Source of the DNA: Zoogloea sp.
GTDB lineage: Bacteria > Pseudomonadota > Gammaproteobacteria > Burkholderiales > Rhodocyclaceae
Assembly (NCBI GenBank): GCA_009026175.1
Contig: WBTZ01000020.1
Span: forward strand, 1 to 47,071
Length of the DNA: 47,071 nucleotides
Direction of reading: 5' to 3'
A program made the position numbers and the translations under genes. The notes beneath the pieces are model-generated. The model saw only the letters and a list, made by a program, of their open reading frames with translations, was not told where the DNA came from and did not search any database. Shown here piece by piece: positions 40,740 to 47,071 of this stretch (position 1 is the first letter of the stretch; each line of letters starts with the position of its first letter).

Positions 40740-41371
40740 GCCCCCACCAGACCCTCGAACAGGGCATCGCGGCCCTCGGCCTCACCCTGCCCGCCGATGC
40801 GCCGGAGCGACTCCTCGCCTTCGGCCAGCTGCTGATCAAGTGGAACAAGGTCTATAACCTCACCGCCATCCGCGACGAAGCCCAGGTGATCTCCCATCAC
40901 CTGCTCGACTCCCTGTCCGTGCTGCCGCAACTCGACGGCATCAGGCGGCTGGTGGATGTCGGCTCGGGGGGCGGCCTGCCCGGCGTGGTGCTGGCCATCT
41001 GCCGCCCCGACCTGCAGGTGGATTCGGTCGAGACGGTGCAGAAGAAGGCGACCTTCCAGAACCAGGCGAAGATCGAGCTCAAGCTGCCCAACTTCCGCGC
41101 CCATCACGCCCGCATCGAAAACTGGCGCCCCGCCTACTCACCGGAGGCGCCCGACGGGATCATCTCCCGCGCCTTCGCCGACCTGGCCGACTTCGTGAAC
41201 CTCACCGCCCACCTGGCCGGCCCCGACACCCGCATCCTGGCCATGAAGGGGGTGTATCCGGCCGACGAGATCGCCCGCATCCCCGCCGGCTTTGCCCTGG
41301 AAGCCAGCCCGCCGCTGACCGTCCCCGGCCTGGACGCGGAACGCCACCTCATCATCGTGAAACGGACCTGA
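40736..41371 (+). CDS. rsmG: 16S rRNA m7G527 methyltransferase RsmG (GidB)
   Basis: A 211-residue SAM-dependent enzyme that methylates G527 of 16S rRNA. Typical segments are [24 protein letters not shown] and [16 protein letters not shown] (SAM-binding loop), and late [12 protein letters not shown]. The ATG at 40736 overlaps the mnmG stop; the frame opens further upstream inside mnmG without homology. Four bases separate its stop from parA. Confidence 0.97.
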   Translation: MSPHQTLEQGIAALGLTLPADAPERLLAFGQLLIKWNKVYNLTAIRDEAQVISHHLLDSLSVLPQLDGIRRLVDVGSGGGLPGVVLAICRPDLQVDSVETVQKKATFQNQAKIELKLPNFRAHHARIENWRPAYSPEAPDGIISRAFADLADFVNLTAHLAGPDTRILAMKGVYPADEIARIPAGFALEASPPLTVPGLDAERHLIIVKRT

Positions 41372-41375
41372 GCCC

Positions 41376-42146
41376 ATGGCCCGCATTTTCTGCATTGCCA
41401 ACCAGAAGGGCGGCGTCGGCAAGACGACCACCTGTGTCAATCTGGCCGCCGGTCTTGCCTCTGCCGGGCAGCGCGTGCTGCTGGTGGACCTCGACCCCCA
41501 GGGCAACGCCACCATGGGCTGCGGCATCGACAAGCGCAGCCTGAGCAAGTCGGTCTATCACCTGCTGGTCGGCCTGTGCACCGTGGCCGAGGCGCGGATC
41601 CGCTCCGAGTCCGGCGGCTTCGACGTGATCCCCGCCAACCGCGACCTGGCCGGCGCCGAGGTCGAACTGGTCGGCCTCGACCGCCGCGAGAACCGCCTGC
41701 GCGACGCCCTGGCCCTGCACCAGTCCGAGTACGACTTCGTGCTCATCGACTGCCCGCCGTCCCTGTCCCTGCTCACCCTCAACGGCCTGTGCGTCGCCCA
41801 TGGCGTGATCATCCCCATGCAGTGCGAGTACTACGCCCTGGAAGGCCTCTCCGACCTGGTCAATTCGATCAAGAAGGTGCACGCCAACCTCAACCGCGAC
41901 CTGTCCATCATCGGGCTCCTGCGGGTCATGTTCGACCCCCGGGTAACCCTCCAGCAACAGGTCTCCGCCCAGCTCGAAAGCCACTTCGGCGACAAGGTGT
42001 TCAAGGCCATCGTGCCCCGCAATGTGCGCCTGGCCGAAGCCCCCAGCCATGGCATCCCCGGCGTGGTCTTCGACCGCAGCGCCAAGGGCGCCCAGGCCTA
42101 CCTGGCCTTCGCCAAGGAAATGATCGAGCGCGTCAAGACTCTCTGA
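41376..42146 (+). CDS. parA: Chromosome-partitioning ATPase ParA (Soj)
   Basis: A 256-residue Walker-type ATPase that moves ParB-bound origins. It starts with the deviant Walker A NQKGGVGKTTTCVNLAAGLA (signature Lys in KGGVGKT), then LLVDLDPQGNATMGCG and FVLIDCPPSLSLLTLNGL. No N-terminal DNA-binding extension is present, as in chromosomal ParA proteins. It is the third gene of the mnmG-rsmG-parA-parB unit. Confidence 0.97.
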   Translation: MARIFCIANQKGGVGKTTTCVNLAAGLASAGQRVLLVDLDPQGNATMGCGIDKRSLSKSVYHLLVGLCTVAEARIRSESGGFDVIPANRDLAGAEVELVGLDRRENRLRDALALHQSEYDFVLIDCPPSLSLLTLNGLCVAHGVIIPMQCEYYALEGLSDLVNSIKKVHANLNRDLSIIGLLRVMFDPRVTLQQQVSAQLESHFGDKVFKAIVPRNVRLAEAPSHGIPGVVFDRSAKGAQAYLAFAKEMIERVKTL

Positions 42147-42154
42147 ACCCCAAG

Positions 42155-43027
42155 ATGGCACCTCCCAAACTCAAAGGCCTCGGCCGCGGCCTGGATGCCC
42201 TCCTTGCCGCCAACAACGATTCCGACCAGGACGAAGGCGAACTGCAGAGCCTGTCCGCCTCCGAATTGCAGCCCGGCAAGTACCAGCCGCGTACCCGCAT
42301 GGACCCGGGCTCCCTCGAAGAACTGGCCGCGTCGATCAAGACCCAGGGGGTGATGCAGCCCATCCTGGTGCGCCCCATCGGCGGCCTCTTCGACGCCAAG
42401 CGCTACGAGATCATCGCCGGCGAACGCCGCTGGCGCGCCGCGCAGCTCGCCGGGCTCGCCAGCGTGCCCTGCCTGGTGCGGGAGATTCCGGACGAGGCCG
42501 CGCTGGCCATGTCCCTGATCGAGAACATCCAGCGGGAAGACCTCAACCCCCTGGAAGAGGCCGCCGGCATCCAGCGTCTCATCGATGAGTTTGAAATGAC
42601 CCACCAGCAGGCCGCCGACGCCGTCGGGCGCTCGCGCCCGGCCGCCTCCAACCTGCTGCGCCTGCTGCAGCTGGCGCCCCAGGTCCAGGAGCTGCTGATG
42701 GCCGGCGACATCGATATGGGCCACGCGCGGGCCCTGCTCCCCCTCGACGGCGCTGCCCAGGTCGGCCTCGCCAACCTGATCGCCGCCCGCGGCCTGTCGG
42801 TGCGGGAAACCGAGCGCCTGGTTCACCAGGCCCTCAACCCCAAGGCCAGAACCGAAATGCCCCCGCCGGACCGGGACATCCTGCGCCTCGAGGAGGATAT
42901 CGCCGACCGCATCGGCGCAACCGTGAAGATCAAGGCCAACAAGAAGGGCGCTGGTGCCGTGACGATCCAGTTCGGCAGCCTGGACCAGCTGGACGGGCTG
43001 CTGGAGCGGCTCAACCTGAAGTCCTGA
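42155..43027 (+). CDS. parB: Chromosome-partitioning protein ParB (Spo0J)
   Basis: A 290-residue CTP-dependent DNA clamp that loads at parS sites. The N-terminus KLKGLGRGLDALLA is the ParA-stimulating motif. CTP-binding boxes follow (QPGKYQPRTRMDPGSLEELA, IIAGERRWRAAQLAG, MSLIENIQREDLNPLEEA), then the helix-turn-helix (MTHQQAADAVGRSRPAASNLLRLL) and a C-terminal dimerisation domain. The ATG at 42155 lies 8 bases after parA. No intact parS site is seen in the window. Confidence 0.97.
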   Translation: MAPPKLKGLGRGLDALLAANNDSDQDEGELQSLSASELQPGKYQPRTRMDPGSLEELAASIKTQGVMQPILVRPIGGLFDAKRYEIIAGERRWRAAQLAGLASVPCLVREIPDEAALAMSLIENIQREDLNPLEEAAGIQRLIDEFEMTHQQAADAVGRSRPAASNLLRLLQLAPQVQELLMAGDIDMGHARALLPLDGAAQVGLANLIAARGLSVRETERLVHQALNPKARTEMPPPDRDILRLEEDIADRIGATVKIKANKKGAGAVTIQFGSLDQLDGLLERLNLKS

Positions 43028-43063
43028 AGTCGCGCCGGAGCCCGATGGCCGGGCCTGGCCCGC

Positions 43064-43276
43064 TCAGGCCTCTTCCTTCCCCAGCAACTGGCGGATCAGC
43101 GAACGTTTGCCGGCCTGGCGCTTGGCGCCCTGCGACTTGTCATGGGGGCCGGCCTTGCGCTGCAGCGCAGGCACGACCAGCGGATTGCGCGGCCCCTTGG
43201 GCGCAGCCCGCCCGGGCCCCTGGTCGGGGCCACGGAAAACGAGCTTCTGGCGGGTTCCAAGGGTCCGGTTGGCCAT
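43064..43276 (-). CDS. Small basic protein of unknown function
   Basis: A 70-residue, strongly basic protein (MANRTLGTRQKLVFRG ... KRSLIRQLLGKEEA) rich in Arg, Lys, Gly and Pro, resembling a nucleic-acid-binding or ribosome-associated peptide in composition only. Its ATG at 43276 lies one base after the stop of the Cys-rich gene, so the two are probably coupled. It converges on parB with 36 bases between the stops. I do not recognise the family. Confidence 0.55.
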   Translation of the reverse strand: MANRTLGTRQKLVFRGPDQGPGRAAPKGPRNPLVVPALQRKAGPHDKSQGAKRQAGKRSLIRQLLGKEEA

Positions 43277-43277
43277 C

Positions 43278-43481
43278 TCAGGCAGTGGGGTGGGCCGTCG
43301 CCAGTTCGCGCAGGGTGGCCTCTTCGGTGACGCCGGACGTGTCGGCAAAACACCCGTCGAGCGGACATCGCCGCCCGGGCGGGCACTCATGTTCAATGGC
43401 GCACTGGCCTTGAGTCTGGTCAGTCAGGACCATCTCGCGGACCGCTTCGCAGCGGCTGATCGGCGAATCGATGAATGACAT
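43278..43481 (-). CDS. Small cysteine-rich protein of unknown function
   Basis: A 67-residue acidic protein with five Cys (11, 27, 33, 39, 44), four of them in the compact segment QCAIEHECPPGRRCPLDGC, suggesting metal or Fe-S binding. There is no signal peptide. A good Shine-Dalgarno (GGGAG, seven bases before the ATG) supports translation. It lies between the Crp-family gene and the small basic gene on the same strand, 84 bases after the Crp-family stop, with an A/T-rich stretch (about 43500-43550) that could hold its own promoter. Function unknown. Confidence 0.68.
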   Translation of the reverse strand: MSFIDSPISRCEAVREMVLTDQTQGQCAIEHECPPGRRCPLDGCFADTSGVTEEATLRELATAHPTA

Positions 43482-43565
43482 GGTCTCTCTCCCTTTATGT
43501 CCACTTCCAGTGTAGACGCCGGGAGAAAAATTACCCTGTTTTTAGTAGGGACTTTACCGGCCCGC

Positions 43566-44216
43566 CTACCAGTTCTGCGGCAACTTGCGGCAGATGATGA
43601 TGCGGTGCTGCTCGAGCTCCACATACCCGCCCGACACCAGGTCGCGGAGGATGCGATTCACCATCTCCCGGGATGCCCCCACCATATTGGCCAGATCCTG
43701 CTGGGTCAGGCGGCGGTCGATCTGCATGACGCCATCCTTCTCCACCGCCAGGGAATTAAAGACCCGCGAGATCCGTCCGAAAACATCCACCAGGGCCAGG
43801 GAGCGCACGCTTTCGGTCAGGGTGCGGATGCGTCCCACCAGGTTGCGCACCACCATCTGCATGCAGGCGGGATGAACTTCGATCAGCGCAAGAAACGCCG
43901 AACGCGGAATCTGCAATACTTCGCTCTTGGTCACAGCGGCCACCGACGCAGACCTGGGCGCCTCGTCGAGCAAGGCCAGCTCACCGAAGTAGTCGCCCGG
44001 ATCGAGCAGTGAGAGCGTCACCTCGCGCCCCGCGTTGTCGGTGAGAAAGGCCTTCAGGGCGCCGCTCTGCACCACGAAAAGGCTGTTGCCCTCGTCACCT
44101 TCGGACACCACGATGGTATTGGCTGCAAAGGTGCGCACACGCGAGCGCTCCATCAACAACTCGGCATGCTCGTCGGTCAGCCCCTCGAACAGATCTACCC
44201 GATCCAGATACTTCAC
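43566..44216 (-). CDS. Crp/Fnr-family transcription regulator
   Basis: A 216-residue regulator. The N-terminal cyclic-nucleotide-binding domain keeps the phosphate-binding cassette GDYFGELALLDEAPRSASV with Glu79, Arg88 and Ser89, so it can plausibly bind cAMP or cGMP. There is no N-terminal Cys cluster, so it is not an Fe-S Fnr. The C-terminal winged helix contains LTQQDLANMVGASREMVNRI (about 170-190). The start is a GTG at 44216. It is divergent from the CHASE2 cyclase by only 41 bases, so the pair likely share control and may form a second-messenger circuit. Confidence 0.93.
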   Translation of the reverse strand: MKYLDRVDLFEGLTDEHAELLMERSRVRTFAANTIVVSEGDEGNSLFVVQSGALKAFLTDNAGREVTLSLLDPGDYFGELALLDEAPRSASVAAVTKSEVLQIPRSAFLALIEVHPACMQMVVRNLVGRIRTLTESVRSLALVDVFGRISRVFNSLAVEKDGVMQIDRRLTQQDLANMVGASREMVNRILRDLVSGGYVELEQHRIIICRKLPQNW

Positions 44217-44222
44217 AACTTT

Positions 44223-44228
44223 CCCCTC
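44223..44228 (-). promoter_or_regulatory. Shine-Dalgarno fixing the GTG start of the Crp-family gene
   Basis: GAGGGG on the minus strand lies six bases before the GTG at 44216, supporting this non-ATG start. It lies within the 41-bp gap between the two divergent genes. Confidence 0.75.
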
Positions 44229-44257
44229 GATGACCGTTCACTGCAGAGACTAAATTC

Positions 44258-46270
44258 TTGCCGCGCCTGAACAAAACCCTATCCGGACTGCTGCTGGCCT
44301 CGCTCCTGACGATGGCCGCCCTGATGCTGTCGCCGGTCCGGAACCTTGAACAGGGCGCCGGCCTCGATCTCTTGTACACCCTGCGGGGGACTCGCCAGCC
44401 TCCCGCCGAAGTGGTGATTATAACCCTCGATTCGGGCTCGGCCCGGGCCCTGGGGCAGTCGGAACGCCCGGAACGTTGGCCCCGCCACCTGCACGCCCGC
44501 CTGGTGGAGGGCCTCGCCGCCCGCGGCGCCCGCGTCATCGGCTTCGACATCCTCTTCGAGCGGGCCCGCGAGGCGGACTCCGACCGCGCCCTGGCCACCG
44601 CACTGCAACAGGCCGGCAACGTGGTCCTGATGGAAGGCGTCACCCGCGAGGGTGTCCCGGGCCCGGACGGCAAGGTCGTCGCCCACGTGGACCGGATCAC
44701 CCGCCCCCTGCCGCTGCTGGCCAACGCGGCCTGGGCCAGCGGCCCCTTCCTGATGCCCAAGACCCCGGAGGGCGTGATCGAATTCTGGGGCTTCGTACCC
44801 AGCATCGGCGACCACCCGTCCCTGCCCATGCTGATGGCCCAGCTGATGACGGCCGGCTCGCCCGCCGCCATCTCACCCGCGCCGGACATCCGGCGGCGCC
44901 CGCTCAACCTGTACGGCCCCCTCGGCACCCTCGACACCATCCCCTACGCCCGGGCCCTGGAACTGATCGACGACCCGGTCGCCGGCGACGCCGCCTTCCG
45001 CGGCAAGGCCGTGCTGATCGGCTTTTCGGAGTTCAACCAGTCCCGCCAGGCCGACATCTTCCACACCCCCTACAGCACCGCCGACGGCCTCGACCTGAGC
45101 GGCGTCGAGCTATGCGGCACCGCGGTGGCCAACCTGCTCGACGGCACCGGCCTGCGCCAGCCCGGGGAAGCCGTCCAGATCCTCACCGCCCTTGCCTGGA
45201 CCGCCGCCCTGGCCTTGCTATGGCACCTTGCCCGCACCGGCCCGGCCCTGGCGCTGAGCGTCCTGCTGGGGGCAGCCTGGGTTGCCGGAGCAGCCTGGAG
45301 TTTCGGCACCCTCAACCTGTGGCTGCCCGTCATCCTCCCCGGCATCGCCGCCCCCCTCCTCACCGGCGCCCTCGGCCTGGGTCTCCACCTGCGCGCCAAC
45401 CGGCGCCGCGAGAGAATGCTCGAGAAGGCCCTGGAGCTCGGCCTCAGCCGCCAGGGCAGCGAAAAGCTCGCCACCCTGCTGGCCGGCCACGCAGAGGGAC
45501 GCAGCGTGCATGGCGTCTGCCTGTGCAGCGACATCGAGGCCTACACCAGCCTCTCGGAACGCATGAGCCCCGCCAGCACGCGGGAGACCCTGAACCGCTA
45601 CTTCTCGGTGTTCATTCCGGTCATCGAAGCTCACGGCGGCCACGTGATGGACATCGTCGGCGACTCCGCCATGTGCCTGTGGCTGATCGACAACAATCCC
45701 GCCTCGGCCTGCCGGCAGGCCCGCGCGGCGGCCCTCGAGCTGCACCGGCGCATGAATGAAGCCCCCCTCGACGACGACACCGCCCTGCCGACCCGCTTCG
45801 GCCTGCACGTGGGCCCGGTCTTCCTGGGGGACGTGGGCTCCGCCGGGCATAGGGAACTGCGGGTGGTGGGCGACATCGTCAATACAGCCAGCCGCATCCA
45901 GGGCGCCAACAAGCCCCTCGGCACGCGCATCCTCGCCTCCGCGGAGATCTGCCAGGCCACCGGCGGGGAGGCGCCGGAAGCCGGCCAGGCCCGCCCCCTC
46001 GGCCGCTTCCTGCTGGCCGGCAAGCAGAGCACCCTGGACCTCTACGAGATCCGCCACCGCCCCATGCCTCCCGACGCGACGCAACTCTTCGAAGCCGCAC
46101 GCAGCGAACTGCCCAGCACCCCCGGAACTGCCCGGGACCGGCTCAAGGAAGTCCTCACCTACTGCCCTGGCGACGGCCCCAGCCGCTTCTACCTGCAGCG
46201 CGCCCTCGACCGTCTGACCGGGGAAAACCTCCCCGACCGGGCCGACTGCATCGTGCTCGACACAAAATAG
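44258..46270 (+). CDS. CHASE2-domain class III nucleotide cyclase
   Basis: A membrane protein of about 670 residues. An N-terminal anchor (8-24), an extracytoplasmic CHASE2 sensor (about 30-300) and three membrane segments (about 308-376) precede a class III cyclase domain (about 415-600). Metal-binding Asp425 (LCSDIEAYTSLSERM) and Asp469 (DIVGDSAM) and the transition-state pair Asn542/Arg546 (VNTASRI) are present. The two substrate-selecting positions, usually Lys and Asp/Thr, appear to be Asp465 and Arg535, as in the subfamily with a G-H-V-x-D-x-V-G-D pattern; whether cAMP or cGMP is made is open. A C-terminal tail of about 70 residues follows. The start is a TTG at 44258; the first in-frame ATG would remove the first membrane segment. 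It faces the Crp-family gene and precedes a FecR-domain gene. Confidence 0.9.
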   Translation: MPRLNKTLSGLLLASLLTMAALMLSPVRNLEQGAGLDLLYTLRGTRQPPAEVVIITLDSGSARALGQSERPERWPRHLHARLVEGLAARGARVIGFDILFERAREADSDRALATALQQAGNVVLMEGVTREGVPGPDGKVVAHVDRITRPLPLLANAAWASGPFLMPKTPEGVIEFWGFVPSIGDHPSLPMLMAQLMTAGSPAAISPAPDIRRRPLNLYGPLGTLDTIPYARALELIDDPVAGDAAFRGKAVLIGFSEFNQSRQADIFHTPYSTADGLDLSGVELCGTAVANLLDGTGLRQPGEAVQILTALAWTAALALLWHLARTGPALALSVLLGAAWVAGAAWSFGTLNLWLPVILPGIAAPLLTGALGLGLHLRANRRRERMLEKALELGLSRQGSEKLATLLAGHAEGRSVHGVCLCSDIEAYTSLSERMSPASTRETLNRYFSVFIPVIEAHGGHVMDIVGDSAMCLWLIDNNPASACRQARAAALELHRRMNEAPLDDDTALPTRFGLHVGPVFLGDVGSAGHRELRVVGDIVNTASRIQGANKPLGTRILASAEICQATGGEAPEAGQARPLGRFLLAGKQSTLDLYEIRHRPMPPDATQLFEAARSELPSTPGTARDRLKEVLTYCPGDGPSRFYLQRALDRLTGENLPDRADCIVLDTK

Positions 46271-46382
46271 GGAATAAAAAGCGCTGCTGACCGACACCAA
46301 TGATGTAGGTCACATTCATTTACAGCTAATATCCTTGACGGAACAAAGTTCCTGGTTTTCCGCCCATTTCGCCGCCTCCGCC

Positions 46383-47071
46383 ATGCAAACGTCCACCCCT
46401 TCGCCCAAGCGCACAGCCCTCAGGCCACTTGCCACCGGTATCGCACTGGCCTTCGCCGGCCTGTCACTTCCCGTGCTCGCCTGCGATCCACCCGCTGGCC
46501 GCCTGACCGCCACGGAAGGACGTGTCGAAGTACGCTCCGCGGCAGGCGGCGCATGGCAGCCTGCCACCCTGCGCCAGGGGCTGTGCCCCGGCGACCAGGT
46601 GGCCATCCGCGGCGCCGGCCGGGCCGCCGTGGTGCTGTCCCAGGACGTGCTGATCAGGCTCGACCGGGACTCCACCCTGACCCTGCCGCCCACCGCCGCC
46701 AGCGGCGAGCTGGGCCTGCAAAAGGGCATCGTGCATGTGATCAGCCGCTTCAACCGGCGCTTCGGCATCATCACCCCCTTCGTCAACGCCTTCGTGGACG
46801 GCACCGAATTCACCGTCTCCGCCGACGACGCCTCGTCCCGCGTGGCGGTCTCTGAAGGCCATGTGCGCACCGGCAACAAGGCCGGCGAGCAGCGCATCGG
46901 CGCCGGCGAGGCCATCGAAGCCCGGGCCGGCAGCGCCCCCGCCGCGATCAGCGTGCGCCCCCTCGACGCGGTGGCCTGGGCCATCCATTACCCGCAGGTG
47001 TATCGCCTGTCCGCCCAGGACCTGGCCGCCTACCCCGAAGCCACCCGCAGCCGCCTCGTCCAGGCCCAGCA
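46383..47071 (+). CDS. Exported FecR-domain protein (partial, runs off the window)
   Basis: The first 229 residues of a protein whose 3' end lies beyond 47071. The N-terminus is a signal sequence ending LSLPVLAC-DPP; Cys34 could be a lipidated Cys although V-L-A-C is an imperfect lipobox. A FecR-type domain follows (about 40-150): TATEGRVEVRSAAGGAW, LCPGDQVAIRGAGRAAVVLS, LQKGIVHVISR, FGIITPFVNAFVDGTEFTV and VAVSEGHVRTG. Unlike classical FecR it has no N-terminal anti-sigma tail; such exported FecR proteins often sit next to CHASE2 cyclases, as here, 112 bp downstream. No clear Shine-Dalgarno. The C-terminal part is not visible. Confidence 0.85.
   Translation, partial: MQTSTPSPKRTALRPLATGIALAFAGLSLPVLACDPPAGRLTATEGRVEVRSAAGGAWQPATLRQGLCPGDQVAIRGAGRAAVVLSQDVLIRLDRDSTLTLPPTAASGELGLQKGIVHVISRFNRRFGIITPFVNAFVDGTEFTVSADDASSRVAVSEGHVRTGNKAGEQRIGAGEAIEARAGSAPAAISVRPLDAVAWAIHYPQVYRLSAQDLAAYPEATRSRLVQAQ

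Overview
This 47 kb window is a chromosomal segment from a GC-rich betaproteobacterium. Gene content and order (topB-smg-dprA-LysM protein // def-fmt-htpX; mnmG-rsmG-parA-parB; a large che operon) fit Rhodocyclales such as Thauera, Azoarcus, Azospira or Zoogloea. That placement is an inference from gene order and composition. No rRNA, tRNA, CRISPR array, transposase or integrase gene was found.

The left end (1-5363) is an accessory patch. It holds an OXA-2-like class D beta-lactamase directly behind an integron-type core site, a non-coding stretch with a near-perfect palindrome, an exported arylsulfatase, and an RCC1-repeat lipoprotein. The lipoprotein gene is flanked by two identical 102-bp direct repeats: one is the 3' end of the neighbouring uvrA-type gene, the other a detached copy of it. 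This is the footprint left when a small element inserts at the 3' end of a gene. The OXA and RCC1 genes are visibly less GC-rich than the surrounding core genes.

A core block follows (5260-22106). It contains a double-length UvrA-type protein (two complete UvrA units in one chain), a DUF1631-like protein, an HDOD signalling protein, topoisomerase III, Smg, DprA, a LysM protein, peptide deformylase, Met-tRNA formyltransferase and the HtpX membrane protease. Two perfect long hairpins (14076-14115 and 22071-22106) separate convergent units.

From 38462 down to 22107 on the minus strand runs one apparent chemosensory operon: cheY, a short receptor, a STAS protein, cheA, a 1000-residue poly-HAMP receptor, cheW, cheD, cheR, a second cheD, cheB, then a 1314-residue hybrid kinase translationally coupled to a hemerythrin-histidine kinase. 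It has several unusual parts: tandem 91-residue HAMP-like repeats that are about 96% identical in DNA, GspE_N/MshEN-like motifs inside CheA, a CheZ-like motif in the short receptor, and a C-terminal VELF shared by that receptor and one CheD. No separate cheZ, cheC or cheX is present. This cluster is the best candidate here for an undescribed system.

The right end (38835-47071) carries mnmG-rsmG-parA-parB, two small uncharacterised genes, and a locus in which a Crp-family regulator is divergent by 41 bp from a CHASE2 nucleotide cyclase with non-canonical substrate-site residues. An exported FecR-domain protein follows and is cut by the window edge.
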